DNA of 64,000 nucleotides from an uncultured Pelagibacteraceae bacterium (GTDB taxonomy: Bacteria; Pseudomonadota; Alphaproteobacteria; Pelagibacterales; Pelagibacteraceae): positions 186,001 through 250,000 of the forward strand of contig CACOLA010000002.1 of assembly GCA_902627935.1 (NCBI GenBank), read 5' to 3'. Both the position numbers and the translations under genes were made by a program. Under the pieces are notes generated by a model. The model did not search any database, was not told the origin of the DNA, and saw only the letters and a program-made list of their open reading frames with translations. Below are positions 35,972 through 46,081 of this stretch, one piece after another (positions within the stretch are counted from its first letter, which is position 1; every line of letters starts with the position of its first letter).

Positions 35972-37599
35972 AATATTTTACTCAATTGCCAAACAATTTT
36001 TTCATCTTGGTTATTTGTAATTCCAGAAATAAAAATATTTTGATTTTGAGTATATGAATTTTTTTTACCGAAATATAATCCATTATCAATATTTATTTCA
36101 TAACCTTCGCAACAAAATTTCCATCCTTCATCATCAAGTTCAATTAAAATAGATTTATTATCTTGTGTTTTCATTAACTTAACACCTGGCTCTAAGTGAA
36201 ACCTTATTTCAAACTTTAAATTAGAATTTTTTTTTGCACCTAATATCTTGTCTGCACCAATAAACTCAAATTTTTCAGGATAAAATTCAATTTCTCTTTC
36301 ATGAATTATATTATATTTTTTTTTATAACCGTCATGAGAAGCATTTATTTTCCAATAATTTTTCTCAAAGGTAATATTTTTTTTTAAAATTTTTAAACTA
36401 TCATTTACAAAAAATTTTTTTTGATTTTTTTTGTAATGGCATGAAGAGTCGTCATTAATTATTAGAGTGCTTTGAGCTGCAGTTGTCTTAGATAATTTAA
36501 TTAACTTTTGATTTAAGCCATCATAATTACCACAATTACTTATCAATTTCTTTCCATTTGAATTTATTTCAATAGACAAAGCACCAGATTGATATTTTGA
36601 GGAAAATTTAGCTGATGGTGATCCACCAATATCCATTACTAAGGATATCTTTTTATTATTTAAAATTGCATAACCACCATACTCTTTATTTTCATTTTTA
36701 AAATTATAACTAAATCTTTTTAAATATTGATCAAATTCATTATTTTTGGAAACATTATTTCCATTCATGAGGATATCTGATTTATTATTCTTCCAGATAA
36801 AAGCGTAGCCCTGGCCCAAATAATAAATAGTTTCGTTAACTTGTTCCGGTATCTCTATTTGAGCTTCTAGAAACCATTCTCTAATTAAAATAAAATATTT
36901 TAGATAAAAAATTAATTGTTTAATATCTCTAGATTTAGGAAATCCATTATTGTCTAATGAATAGTTTGATATTTTTTTAAGTAAATTAGTGCCGTAGTTA
37001 AGATAGTTTGAGTTATCTTTGTAGCAAAGACCGACTAAGATGATTGCAGCACAGCCAATTATTTTGTCATCTATAATTTCCGATTTATTAATTTCATTCA
37101 TTAAATGATTTGTCTGTTTATGTATCATTCCATTAAATTGATTTTGATATTCTGTATCACTTTCTTCAATTGTTAAGTTATGATTTGATAACCATGCGAT
37201 AATTCTTTTAGAAGTTAGATCAAATTCCCAACTTTCAGATTTATATTTGCAGTTCAAATTAATCCAGTCTGATATAATTTTTTGAGTATTTTTTTTGGAA
37301 GATTTTAAATCAAGACTAAAAAACCAATAAAAATTATTTAATTTTCTAAAATTTAAATAGTCTATATCTTTATTATGCCATAGGTTCTTGGTTGAAATAT
37401 TATTTACATCCACTTTTTTTGCCTGATAATTTATCAATGAAGAGAGTAAATGTGGACTTGGTTTATATATTAAATCATAATTTATTCCTCTTGATATTTT
37501 CTTGTCATAATAATTAGAATTTAGATAGATGTTTCTTATTTGTTTAAAGATATTAATCAAAAATTGATTAATCAAGTTTAGAGGATTTCTTAAAATCAT
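35968..37599 (-). CDS. Heparinase II/III-like protein
   Basis: 543 residues with an alpha/alpha-toroid N-terminal half (about 1-290) and a beta-sheet C-terminal heparinase II/III domain (about 300-540; GGYAILNNKKISLVMDIGG, SCHYKKNQKKFFV). No clear signal peptide is seen, though residues 1-25 are mildly hydrophobic. The position between rpe and purH is a recurring alphaproteobacterial synteny, so it is probably a conserved envelope-glycan or polysaccharide enzyme rather than a catabolic import. Substrate unknown. rsmB, often adjacent, is absent. Confidence 0.83.
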   Translation of the reverse strand: MILRNPLNLINQFLINIFKQIRNIYLNSNYYDKKISRGINYDLIYKPSPHLLSSLINYQAKKVDVNNISTKNLWHNKDIDYLNFRKLNNFYWFFSLDLKSSKKNTQKIISDWINLNCKYKSESWEFDLTSKRIIAWLSNHNLTIEESDTEYQNQFNGMIHKQTNHLMNEINKSEIIDDKIIGCAAIILVGLCYKDNSNYLNYGTNLLKKISNYSLDNNGFPKSRDIKQLIFYLKYFILIREWFLEAQIEIPEQVNETIYYLGQGYAFIWKNNKSDILMNGNNVSKNNEFDQYLKRFSYNFKNENKEYGGYAILNNKKISLVMDIGGSPSAKFSSKYQSGALSIEINSNGKKLISNCGNYDGLNQKLIKLSKTTAAQSTLIINDDSSCHYKKNQKKFFVNDSLKILKKNITFEKNYWKINASHDGYKKKYNIIHEREIEFYPEKFEFIGADKILGAKKNSNLKFEIRFHLEPGVKLMKTQDNKSILIELDDEGWKFCCEGYEINIDNGLYFGKKNSYTQNQNIFISGITNNQDEKIVWQLSKIL

Positions 37600-37603
37600 T
37601 TAG

Positions 37604-38263
37604 TTATAAAGATTTTAGCAAATCGATATTCTTTTTTATATCTCCATTATTACTTTTAAAAATTGTTGTTCCTGAAACCAAAATATTAGCACCAGCTTCA
37701 ATAGCAATTTTTGAGTTTTCAAAGTTTATTCCTCCATCAATCTCTATATCAAAATCTAAGTTATTTTGTCTTTGAATTTTTTTTAATAATTTAATTTTAT
37801 CTAAAACTTCTGGCATAAATTTTTGTCCACCAAAACCTGGGTTTACGCTCATAATTAAAACTAGGTCAATTTGATCTAAAAAATCTTGAATTATATCTAC
37901 TTTAGTTTCCGGGTTTAATGAAACCCCGGCCTTTTTCTTTAATTTTTTAATTTTTGAAATAGAAGCAGACAAGTTATCTGTAGCCTCAGGATGAATTGTA
38001 ATTATATCGGCACCAGCGTCTGAATATGCTTCTATATATTTATGAACAGGGGAAATCATTAAGTGAACATCAAATTTAATTTTACAATTTTTTTTTAAGG
38101 CTTTAATTACTGGCGGACCTATTGTTAGATTAGGGACAAAGTGACCATCCATTACATCAACGTGAATTAAATCAGCCCCAGCATATTCGAGTCTCTTAAT
38201 TTCTTTACCTAACTGACTAAAGTCAGCTGACAAAATTGAAGGTGAAATTTGTATTTTTTTCAT
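37604..38263 (-). CDS. rpe: Ribulose-phosphate 3-epimerase
   Basis: 219 residues, a TIM barrel. It interconverts ribulose-5-P and xylulose-5-P. ISPSILSADFSQLGKEI, LIHVDVMDGHFVPNLTIGP (metal-binding aspartate and histidine), LIMSVNPGFGGQKFM and EIDGGI are complete. It lies 4 bases before the heparinase-like gene. Confidence 0.97.
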   Translation of the reverse strand: MKKIQISPSILSADFSQLGKEIKRLEYAGADLIHVDVMDGHFVPNLTIGPPVIKALKKNCKIKFDVHLMISPVHKYIEAYSDAGADIITIHPEATDNLSASISKIKKLKKKAGVSLNPETKVDIIQDFLDQIDLVLIMSVNPGFGGQKFMPEVLDKIKLLKKIQRQNNLDFDIEIDGGINFENSKIAIEAGANILVSGTTIFKSNNGDIKKNIDLLKSL

Positions 38264-38291
38264 TAAATAGTAAAATTATTATTATCAATAT

Positions 38292-38648
38292 TTAAAATTT
38301 TATTGAATTAAAAAATTGATAAATTTGCCTTGATATCTCACTTTCGAGTGGAAAAGAAAGCATTCCCATGACTGAGTATCCTAATAAATATGGCATCAAA
38401 TAAAACCTAATCATAAAAAAGAACCATGCTACGTAAAGTGGCACTAAGGGTCCGATAATAAATGATGGAGTAATTGGTTTAAAAATATTCAACAAAGGGT
38501 TGGTAAACTTGACAAATACCTTCATAAAAAAAAATTGAGAATCTTCTCTTTGGAAAATATTCATTGCTACCCTACCTATTAAAGTCCACATAATAATTCC
38601 AAGTAAATAGTCAATTACATATACAATCGGATGAAAATTTGCAGACAT
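38292..38648 (-). CDS. YggT-like small membrane protein
   Basis: 118 residues with about three membrane segments. The central block KFTNPLLNIFKPITPSFI resembles the YGGT repeat (T-[DN]-P-[IL]-L-x-P-[IL]-R-x-I-x-P), and RVAMNIFQREDSQFF precedes it as in that family. A more typical YggT is encoded at 47865. Function unknown, possibly osmotic or membrane homeostasis. It follows the terminator of the symporter operon and starts the minus-strand unit with rpe. Confidence 0.65.
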   Translation of the reverse strand: MSANFHPIVYVIDYLLGIIMWTLIGRVAMNIFQREDSQFFFMKVFVKFTNPLLNIFKPITPSFIIGPLVPLYVAWFFFMIRFYLMPYLLGYSVMGMLSFPLESEISRQIYQFFNSIKF

Positions 38649-38682
38649 GCAAGTGTGTTATATTTGAAAATTTATTGAAATA

Positions 38683-38708
38683 AAAGGGGCGAAGTTAATC
38701 GCCCCTTT
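38683..38708 (-). terminator. Strong intrinsic terminator after the symporter
   Basis: A 10-base-pair stem (AAAGGGGCGA / TCGCCCCTTT) closes a 6-base loop, and on the minus strand the stem is followed by TATTT. It lies 12 bases beyond the symporter stop. It is the clearest factor-independent terminator in the window. Confidence 0.88.
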
Positions 38709-38719
38709 AAAAAGGTTAT

Positions 38720-40531
38720 TTATCTTTGAGTAATTACTTGAGCACCACTTGGAACTCTAGCATCATCAACCATTTTTTGAGTCGAAGCGTTAGGTGCTGG
38801 AGTCATCAAACTCACAACAATCATCGCTACTAAACTCACAGCAGATCCAAAGATACCAAATGTTAATTGAGTAATTCCTAAGAATCCACTTCCTCCATTA
38901 CGCACCCAAATTAGATACGCAAAACCGGAAACTAGACCTAAGACCATACCAGCTATAGCACCTTCTTTATTAGCTCTTTTCCACCATACACCTAATACAA
39001 GTGGGAAGAACAAACCAGACATCGCAAAGTCAAAAGCCCATATTACTGAACCCAAGATACCTTGGATCTCCATTGCTGCAATAGTTGCACCAGCAAAACC
39101 AATTACTACAAGTAATACCCTTGCAACAGTTAGTCTTTTTGCTGTTTCAGCTTTTGGATCAATCATTTTGTAGTAAACATCATGAGAAATCGCATTTGCA
39201 ATTGCTAAAATTAAACCATCTGCAGTTGACATGGCAGCAGCCATACCTCCAGCAGCAACTAGACCTGAGATTACATAAGGTAATCCTGCTATCTCTGGTG
39301 TTGCTAATACAACGGCTTTACCTGCCATGAAAAACTCGTTTAACTCTAGAGTTCCATTTCCATTAAAGTCGCTTACAAACATCAGATTAGCTTGGTTCCA
39401 GTTTTGGTACCAATCTATCGCTTGAACTTCTGCAATTGATTTACCAATAATACCTGTAGGTAATGTTGGGTCAATTAACGAAAGTTTTGACATTGTCGCT
39501 AACATTGGCGCAGAAGAATAAAGTAAGAAGATAAAGAATAAAGACCATCCTACTGATTTTCTAGCTGCTTTAACGCTAGGAGTTGTAAAGAACCTCATCA
39601 TTACGTGTGGTAAAGAAGCTGTTCCCATCATCATAGCTAATGCTAATGAAATAAACGCCCAAGGTGTTGCATTAACTGCAGAGTGAGCTTTTGTAATACC
39701 AGCTAACCCTTTTGGTACAGTTTTTAAATCAGCAGCAGCATTTTTTACAAATCCATACTGTTGTTCTAGTTCACCAATTCTAGCAACTTCGTCAGCAAGC
39801 ATGAAGTGAGGGAAAAAACCTGCACCTATTGAATTACTGATCCAGAATACTGGAAGTAGGTAAGCTATGATTAGTACAATGTATTGTGCAACCTGAGTCC
39901 ATGTTACCCCTCTCATACCACCTAACATTGAACATAATAAAATACTTATTAATCCAATGTAGACTGCGTATTGAAATGGGATATCTAGAGCAACAGATGC
40001 AATAGTACCTGTAGCGTTGATTTGAGCTGTAACATAAGTAAATGAAGCAACAGTTAAAACTATTACTGCCATTAGTCTTGCTGTATTACCACCGTATCTT
40101 GTACCAACGAAATCTGGAACTGTATAACATCCAAACTTTCTTAGGTAAGGTGCTAATAAAGTTGCCACTAACACATAACCACCTGTCCAACCAACAAGTA
40201 ATGCCATATAACCGTAGCCCTTAAAGTAAATACCCCCTGCCATTGCAACGAATGAAGCACCTGACATCCAGTCGGCTGCAGTTGCCATTCCGTTGAATAC
40301 AGTTGGAACTTGTCTTCCAGCTACATAATAGTTACTCGCTTGCGCTGTTCGAGATAGCCAACCAATCAAAGCGTAGATGAATACTGTAAAAGCAACAAAA
40401 GCAATACCTATCGTTTTTGCTGTCATACCCATCTGTTCGCATATTGCCATTAAGATTATGAAACCTATAAAACCTCCGGTATAGATTCCGTAAACTTTAG
40501 GCAGGTTATCTATAAAATTACCTTTAATCAT
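38720..40531 (-). CDS. Sodium:solute symporter large subunit (acetate/monocarboxylate type)
   Basis: 603 residues with about 13 membrane segments of the SSS/LeuT fold. YYVAGRQVPTVFNGMATAADWMSGASF is split over residues 68-94 and is the family signature; MSTADGLILAIANAISHDVY is the Na+-site region. It pairs with a DUF4212 small subunit, as in the VC_2705-type symporters, and acs lies nearby, so acetate or another short carboxylate is the likely substrate. Odd feature: residues 388-399 (39335-39370), DFNGNGTLELNE, form an EF-hand-like calcium loop in a hydrophilic segment. Confidence 0.9.
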   Translation of the reverse strand: MIKGNFIDNLPKVYGIYTGGFIGFIILMAICEQMGMTAKTIGIAFVAFTVFIYALIGWLSRTAQASNYYVAGRQVPTVFNGMATAADWMSGASFVAMAGGIYFKGYGYMALLVGWTGGYVLVATLLAPYLRKFGCYTVPDFVGTRYGGNTARLMAVIVLTVASFTYVTAQINATGTIASVALDIPFQYAVYIGLISILLCSMLGGMRGVTWTQVAQYIVLIIAYLLPVFWISNSIGAGFFPHFMLADEVARIGELEQQYGFVKNAAADLKTVPKGLAGITKAHSAVNATPWAFISLALAMMMGTASLPHVMMRFFTTPSVKAARKSVGWSLFFIFLLYSSAPMLATMSKLSLIDPTLPTGIIGKSIAEVQAIDWYQNWNQANLMFVSDFNGNGTLELNEFFMAGKAVVLATPEIAGLPYVISGLVAAGGMAAAMSTADGLILAIANAISHDVYYKMIDPKAETAKRLTVARVLLVVIGFAGATIAAMEIQGILGSVIWAFDFAMSGLFFPLVLGVWWKRANKEGAIAGMVLGLVSGFAYLIWVRNGGSGFLGITQLTFGIFGSAVSLVAMIVVSLMTPAPNASTQKMVDDARVPSGAQVITQR

Positions 40532-40791
40532 TATTTATCTCCTTTTTCACTGAAGCCGAATTCTTCATCAATTTTTTCTTGTCTATTTGCAAACCAGAAA
40601 ATTAGAATCACAAATAATCCAAGAGAACCCTGACATGTGAACCAATAAGTTAATGGATATCCAAAAGGACCAGTAACTTCGTTCATTTCAGCACCGAAAA
40701 GGAAGATGCCAATTGAGAATACAAACCAAATTGCTAATGTAACAAATAGCAATCCTCTGGTTTTTTCCCAGTGTTGTTCATTTTTTGACAT
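40531..40791 (-). CDS. DUF4212 small subunit of sodium:solute symporter
   Basis: 86 residues with two membrane segments (about 14-32 and 48-67). HWEKTRGLLFVTLAIWFVFS and FGYPLTYWFTCQGSLGLFVI match the small-subunit family that always precedes the large symporter gene. It has a good AGAGAGG ribosome-binding sequence and overlaps the large subunit by one base. Confidence 0.92.
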   Translation of the reverse strand: MSKNEQHWEKTRGLLFVTLAIWFVFSIGIFLFGAEMNEVTGPFGYPLTYWFTCQGSLGLFVILIFWFANRQEKIDEEFGFSEKGDK

Positions 40792-40909
40792 TTATACCTC
40801 TCTTTTAGTTATAACTGGTCAAAACCATACCCATTCTGAAAGATATTAAAAGTATAAAAAATGCCCAAAAATGTTATTTTTACTGTAATTACTGCTTAAA
40901 ATGTAATTT

Positions 40910-41533
40910 ATGATTAAAAAAAAATTCACATGGAAGGATTTGACCATAAATGATTTTAAAATTTATTTTTTTTCTCTTTTTAAGGCCTTCGTTCCTAAAA
41001 AAAAAATAAGAGATTTTGAAGAATTAGAGCAATTTATCCAAACAAAATCTGCCTGGGTTTCTCAAGTAACTCTTTATAGTTATTTAAAGACAAGAATGGG
41101 AACAAGATATGTTCTTCATTTTGAAAATGACGAATTTATGGAATCTGTCAATAAAGCTAAATGGAATATTTACGCCGTTTCGCTTCAGGATCTTACTTAC
41201 TATACTTTTTCATATTTGAAAGTTTATTTCAATTTAAAAGAAACAAATAAATCGAAAGAAATTTTTTACAAAATTTTAGATGATGAGACTACAAATAATA
41301 TGCCTCTAGATATTATTGATAATGCAAAAAAAAATTTTAATGAAAGACAGCTTTCTATTAATTGGGATAAATATTTTGATGAACTTCCTTTTAATCCTAG
41401 TGCCTTATCATTATATAAGTGGGCTCCTATCGCGGATGAATTAAAAACTCTTGATCGTAAAATAGTTTTAAATTCTATGATTTTGAAATGGGATATAATT
41501 AAAAAAGAATTTAAAGATAGAATTCAGTTCTAA
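40910..41533 (+). CDS. Unrecognised 207-residue soluble protein beside acs
   Basis: I do not recognise the family. No signal peptide or membrane segment is evident. The sequence is helix-rich, with clusters KRIRDF-like basic residues early, [20 protein letters not shown] in the middle, and a conserved-looking aromatic stretch [17 protein letters not shown]. It stands between the symporter operon (divergent, 118-base gap) and acs (convergent, 4-base overlap). Context hints at carboxylate metabolism, but nothing in the protein proves that. Confidence 0.75.
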   Translation: MIKKKFTWKDLTINDFKIYFFSLFKAFVPKKKIRDFEELEQFIQTKSAWVSQVTLYSYLKTRMGTRYVLHFENDEFMESVNKAKWNIYAVSLQDLTYYTFSYLKVYFNLKETNKSKEIFYKILDDETTNNMPLDIIDNAKKNFNERQLSINWDKYFDELPFNPSALSLYKWAPIADELKTLDRKIVLNSMILKWDIIKKEFKDRIQF

Positions 41534-43608
41534 AGATTTTTTCTATTATCAACTAAACTATTAACAACACCTGGATCAGCTAATGTCGTAGTATCTCCTA
41601 ATTGATCATGTTCATTTGCAGCAATTTTTCTAAGAATTCTTCTCATAATTTTTCCAGATCTTGTTTTTGGCAATCCAGGAGTGAAATGGATTAAATCTGG
41701 TGTTGCAAGTGGACCTATTTGTTTTCTAACCCAAAGTTTTAAATCCCTTTCAAGTTCTCCAGTTTCCACTTCACCGGCATTTAAAGTTACATAACAGTAT
41801 AATCCATTACCTTTAATATCATGTGGATAACCTACTACAGCAGCTTCAGCTACTTTTGGATGTGCAACAAATGCACTTTCAATTTCCGCTGTACCTAGGT
41901 TGTGTCCTGACACAATAATTACATCATCAACTCTTCCGGTAATCCAATAATATCCATCTTTGTCTCTTCTACATCCATCACCAGTAAAATATTTTCCATC
42001 ATACTGAGAAAAATAAGTGTCAATAAATCTTTGATGATCACCATAAACTGTTCTCATTTGTCCTGGCCATGATTGAGAGATACATAATCTGCCTTCACCA
42101 GCACCTTTTATCTCTTTCCCATCTTTGTCTATTAGAGTGGGCTTTATGCCGTAAAAAGGTTTTGTTGCTGAACCAGGCTTAAGAGGCATGGCTCCGGTTT
42201 GAGGTGAAATCATGATACCACCTGTTTCAGTTTGCCACCAAGTATCAACTATTGGGCAACGAGAATTTCCAACTGTTTTGTAATACCACATCCATGCTTC
42301 AGGATTTATTGGTTCCCCTACAGTTCCTAATAATTTTAGTGATTTTCTGGATGTTTTTGCAACCGGATTATCTCCCTCTCTCATTAGAGCTCTTATTGCT
42401 GTTGGAGCAGTATAAAAAGTATTAACTTTATACTTATCTATTATTTGCCACCATCTTGAACTGTCAGGATAATTTGGAATTCCCTCAAACATGATAGTAG
42501 TTGCGCCATTCGCAAGGGGTCCATAAATAATATAACTATGTCCAGTAACCCATCCAATGTCAGCAGTACACCAATAAATATCTTTTGGTTTGTAATTAAA
42601 AATATATTGATGAGTCATTGAAGCATAGACCATATAACCACCTGTCGTATGCAATACACCTTTAGGTTTTCCTGTTGAACCAGATGTATAAAGTATAAAA
42701 AGTGGATCTTCAGCATTCATTTCTTCAGGTTCACAGTGAGAAGAAACATCTTTAATCAAGTTGTGGTACCACACATCCCTATTTTCATTCCAATCAATTT
42801 CATTTCCTGTTCTTTTTACCACGATACATTTCTTCACATTTGGACAACTTAGTAATGCTTCATCTGTTGTAGCTTTTAAAGGGATTGTTTTTCCTCCCCT
42901 GACACCTTCATCTGCTGTAATTATATATTCTGACTCACAATCATTAACTCTTCCTGAAATAGATTCTGCAGAAAACCCACCAAAAATTATAGAATGAACA
43001 GCACCTATTCTAGCACAAGCTAACATCAATATTGCAAGTTCGGGTATCATTGTCAGATAAATTGTGACTCGATCACCTTTTTGAATTCCTAGTTTTTTTA
43101 ATCCATTTGCAGCCCTAGAAACTTTTTGATGTAATTGTTTATAGGAAATTTTTTGGTTGTCTTTAGGATCATCTCCGGCCCAAATTATTGCAGTCTTATC
43201 TTTTTTATCTTTTAAATGCCTATCAATGCAGTTTGCAGAGGCATTCAAGGTTCCATCATAGAACCATTTAATCTTTACATCTTTAGTACTATATTTTACA
43301 TCTTTAATTTTTTTGTAAGGCTTGATCCAAGTTATCCTCTTGCCCTCCTTCTTCCAAAAACCTTCATTATTTTTTATCGATTCCTTATAATTTTTTTGAT
43401 ATTGAATCTTACTTGCTAGGCTAGCTTTTATCCACTCTTGCTTTGTTTTGATAATCAATTCATTGGGAGCTTCTATTTTATCATTTTTTCTTACTCTTTT
43501 TTTCTTTCTAACAATTCTTTTACTCTTTTTTCTTGATGCTCTTATAATTTTTTTTCTAGTTGTAGATTTTTTTTTGGCTCTTTTTTTTCTTCTTTTTTTT
43601 TTCGGCAT
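41530..43608 (-). CDS. acs: Acetyl-CoA synthetase with basic N-terminal tail
   Basis: 692 residues. Acs activates acetate to acetyl-CoA through acetyl-AMP. Adenylation motifs are complete: [39 protein letters not shown], and the C-terminal catalytic/acetylation lysine motif [13 protein letters not shown]. The core starts near residue 50. The first roughly 45 residues are almost only Lys/Arg ([15 protein letters not shown]...). No internal ATG precedes the core; a TTG at the codon for Leu53 could be an alternative start. It lies 1 kb from the acetate-type symporter. Confidence 0.95.
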   Translation of the reverse strand: MPKKKRRKKRAKKKSTTRKKIIRASRKKSKRIVRKKKRVRKNDKIEAPNELIIKTKQEWIKASLASKIQYQKNYKESIKNNEGFWKKEGKRITWIKPYKKIKDVKYSTKDVKIKWFYDGTLNASANCIDRHLKDKKDKTAIIWAGDDPKDNQKISYKQLHQKVSRAANGLKKLGIQKGDRVTIYLTMIPELAILMLACARIGAVHSIIFGGFSAESISGRVNDCESEYIITADEGVRGGKTIPLKATTDEALLSCPNVKKCIVVKRTGNEIDWNENRDVWYHNLIKDVSSHCEPEEMNAEDPLFILYTSGSTGKPKGVLHTTGGYMVYASMTHQYIFNYKPKDIYWCTADIGWVTGHSYIIYGPLANGATTIMFEGIPNYPDSSRWWQIIDKYKVNTFYTAPTAIRALMREGDNPVAKTSRKSLKLLGTVGEPINPEAWMWYYKTVGNSRCPIVDTWWQTETGGIMISPQTGAMPLKPGSATKPFYGIKPTLIDKDGKEIKGAGEGRLCISQSWPGQMRTVYGDHQRFIDTYFSQYDGKYFTGDGCRRDKDGYYWITGRVDDVIIVSGHNLGTAEIESAFVAHPKVAEAAVVGYPHDIKGNGLYCYVTLNAGEVETGELERDLKLWVRKQIGPLATPDLIHFTPGLPKTRSGKIMRRILRKIAANEHDQLGDTTTLADPGVVNSLVDNRKNL

Positions 43609-43624
43609 AACTTTTAATTTATCA

Positions 43625-44038
43625 TCAAATTCTACCCATGTTATTTAAAATTTTCCAGCTTTTAGAGTCAATAGGCATTACTGATAACCTGCTCTGTTTT
43701 ATTAGAGGTAAATGGCTTAATTGCTTATTTTTCTTAATTTTCTCAAGAGGTATTGGTGAATTTAGCTTCTTTAAGAATTTGACTGTCACGGCCACAAATT
43801 TTCCAGATTTGTCTGTTTTATCTAAATAAGCTTCTTTAATTACCTCGACGATACCAACTATTTCTTTTCCAATATTAGAATGATAAAAAAAACACTTATC
43901 GCCCTTTTTCATAAATTTTAAATTTTTGGCGGCTTGATAATTTCTAACACCATCCCATTCGGCACCTTTGACACCTTCTTTTTTTTGTTGGTCAATGGAC
44001 CAAACATTGGGTTCTGATTTTAACAACCAGTATCTCAT
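43625..44038 (-). CDS. EVE-domain (PUA-like) protein
   Basis: 137 residues from the ATG at 44038, which overlaps the tsaD stop (ATGA). The start [17 protein letters not shown] and [20 protein letters not shown] followed by FFYHSN are EVE hallmarks. EVE domains bind modified bases in RNA or DNA (thymocyte-protein Thy28 family); the exact target here is unknown. The frame stays open upstream inside tsaD but the extension is not family-like. The tsaD-EVE pairing is common in Alphaproteobacteria. Confidence 0.92.
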   Translation of the reverse strand: MRYWLLKSEPNVWSIDQQKKEGVKGAEWDGVRNYQAAKNLKFMKKGDKCFFYHSNIGKEIVGIVEVIKEAYLDKTDKSGKFVAVTVKFLKKLNSPIPLEKIKKNKQLSHLPLIKQSRLSVMPIDSKSWKILNNMGRI

Positions 44039-45108
44039 AATTTGACACCGGCTCCTTTTAAAAATGCGGCTGTGTTGTCTAGAGGCCATCTAGGTCTTGC
44101 TGGATAGTCTAAATTGTTAAATTGTTTCATCTTAAATTTCTCTAATCCAACCAGCGCAATCATTGCAGCATTATCACCGCATAAATTTATAGGAGGAAAC
44201 ATACTTTCATAATTTTTTTCCTCACATAGATTTTTTAACATAGATCTGACTCTTTTATTAGCAGCTACTCCACCTGCAACGACAAAAATTTTTTTATTTT
44301 GTTCGTTAAGTTTTTCAAATTCTATAAATGCTAACTTTGTTTTTTTATATAGTATTTCCTCAATAGTTCTTTGAAAAGATGCGGCAAGATCAAATTTTTC
44401 TTGTTCTGTTCTTATATCTTTTGTTATTTTTAAAACTGCAGTTTTAAGCCCAGCAAAGGATAAGTTGCATCCACCTTTATTCAATATAGGTTTAGGTAAA
44501 TCATATTTATTTGGATCACCTCTTTTAGCTAAAATTTCAATTTGTGGCCCACCTGGAAATTCTATGCCTAAGAGTTTAGCTGTTTTATCAAAAGCTTCAC
44601 CCAAAGCATCATCAATAGTTGTGCCCAATCTTTTATATTTTCCAAGTCCAAGAACATTTAAAAACTGAGTATGACCTCCTGAGATTAATAAAAAAAGATA
44701 TGGATAGTTCAATGTTGAATTTAGTCTTGGACTTAATGCATGACCCTCTAGATGATTAACTGCTATAAATGGTTTATTTAATGAAGCTGCTAAAGTTTTA
44801 CCAAAACTTAGACCAACAGATAAACAAACTATCAAACCTGGACCAGCTGTAGAGGCAACAGCATCAATTTCTTCAATCTTTTTTCCACTTTTATCAATTG
44901 CTTTTTTAACAACCCAATCTATTTTTTCCATATGTGATCTAGCTGCTAATTCAGGTACAACTCCTCCAAACTCTTTATGCACTTCCTCTTGACTTGAAAT
45001 AATATTGGATAAAACTATTGGAAATCCTTGTTCATTTTCAGTTATTAATGATGCTGCAGTTTCGTCACAACTCGACTCAATTCCAAGAATTAAGGGTTTT
45101 TTATTCAT
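44035..45108 (-). CDS. tsaD: tRNA threonylcarbamoyladenosine transferase TsaD
   Basis: 357 residues. TsaD transfers threonylcarbamoyl to A37 of ANN-decoding tRNAs. ILGIESSCDETAASL (residues 8-22) starts the ASKHA fold; HLEGHALSPRL carries the metal-binding histidines, with LLISGGHTQF and the late GDNAAMIA block. It is divergent from hemC across a 54-base gap. Confidence 0.97.
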   Translation of the reverse strand: MNKKPLILGIESSCDETAASLITENEQGFPIVLSNIISSQEEVHKEFGGVVPELAARSHMEKIDWVVKKAIDKSGKKIEEIDAVASTAGPGLIVCLSVGLSFGKTLAASLNKPFIAVNHLEGHALSPRLNSTLNYPYLFLLISGGHTQFLNVLGLGKYKRLGTTIDDALGEAFDKTAKLLGIEFPGGPQIEILAKRGDPNKYDLPKPILNKGGCNLSFAGLKTAVLKITKDIRTEQEKFDLAASFQRTIEEILYKKTKLAFIEFEKLNEQNKKIFVVAGGVAANKRVRSMLKNLCEEKNYESMFPPINLCGDNAAMIALVGLEKFKMKQFNNLDYPARPRWPLDNTAAFLKGAGVKL

Positions 45109-45162
45109 TCAAATAGTTTTTATTAATTGTACAATCTCAATACAAAAAAGAAATAAATTTTT

Positions 45163-46080
45163 ATGAGTGAAAAAATTACAATTGGATCAAGAAAAAGTAA
45201 ATTGGCAATAATATATGCACAAATTGCTAAAGATAAGATTATTGAACATACAAATCTAAATAATGAAGATATTGTGATTAAAGAAGTTGTTACAAAAGGT
45301 GATGAAGTTCAAAATAGTAGATTATCAGAATTGGGTGGCAAGGGTTTATTTTCGTCTAACATAGAGAGAGAACTTCAGGATAATAAAATTGACATAGCAA
45401 TTCATGCACTAAAGGATCTACCTGCCATTGAAACAAAAGGTTTGAAAGCAAATACGTTTTTAGAAAGAAATGATGCAAGAGAAATTTTGATAACAAAAAA
45501 TAAAAAAAAACTTAAAGACTTAAAACCAAATTCTATTGTTGGAACATCATCATATCGTAGAGAGTTTCAAATTAAGGGTTTAAGGGGAGATTTGAAATTT
45601 AAGCTAATTAGAGGAAATGTAGACACAAGAATTAAAAAACTTAATGATGGATTATATGATGCAATAATTTTATCTCTTGCAGGAATAGATTTTTTAAAAA
45701 TGAATGATCAAATTTCTGAAATATTTTCAGTTAATGATTTGATACCAAGTGCTGGACAAGGTATTATTACACTTCAATGTCGTGAAGATGACATGAAGAT
45801 TGTTTCTTTGTTAAAGAAAATAAACCATGAAGAAACTTATTTGAGAGCTATGGCTGAAAGAAATGTCTTAAAGGTTTTGGAAGGAAATTGTGAAACAGCT
45901 GTTGGCGCACATGCTGTAATAAAAGGAAATAGAATTTTTTTACATGCAGAACTTTTTTCTTTAGATGGTTCAAAAAGGTTTTATGAAGAAATTTCATCTG
46001 AAAAAAAAAATGCAAAAGAAATTGGAATAGAATTAGGGGAAATTCTAAGAGCAAAGTCTAACAATAGTTATAAAAAATAA
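45163..46080 (+). CDS. hemC: Porphobilinogen deaminase (hydroxymethylbilane synthase)
   Basis: 305 residues. It polymerises four porphobilinogens on a dipyrromethane cofactor. ITIGSRKSKLAIIYAQ, HALKDLPA, RRAQ-equivalent SSYRREFQIKG, and the cofactor cysteine in VLEGNCETAVGAHA (near residue 245) are present. hemD follows after one base. The divergent hemC/tsaD order is usual for Alphaproteobacteria. Confidence 0.96.
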   Translation: MSEKITIGSRKSKLAIIYAQIAKDKIIEHTNLNNEDIVIKEVVTKGDEVQNSRLSELGGKGLFSSNIERELQDNKIDIAIHALKDLPAIETKGLKANTFLERNDAREILITKNKKKLKDLKPNSIVGTSSYRREFQIKGLRGDLKFKLIRGNVDTRIKKLNDGLYDAIILSLAGIDFLKMNDQISEIFSVNDLIPSAGQGIITLQCREDDMKIVSLLKKINHEETYLRAMAERNVLKVLEGNCETAVGAHAVIKGNRIFLHAELFSLDGSKRFYEEISSEKKNAKEIGIELGEILRAKSNNSYKK

Positions 46081-46081
46081 T

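Noticed and set aside
44039-44089. Longer N-terminus of the EVE protein inside tsaD.
   Set aside because: The extension is not family-like, and the ATG at 44038 gives the canonical [10 protein letters not shown] start with an ATGA overlap.
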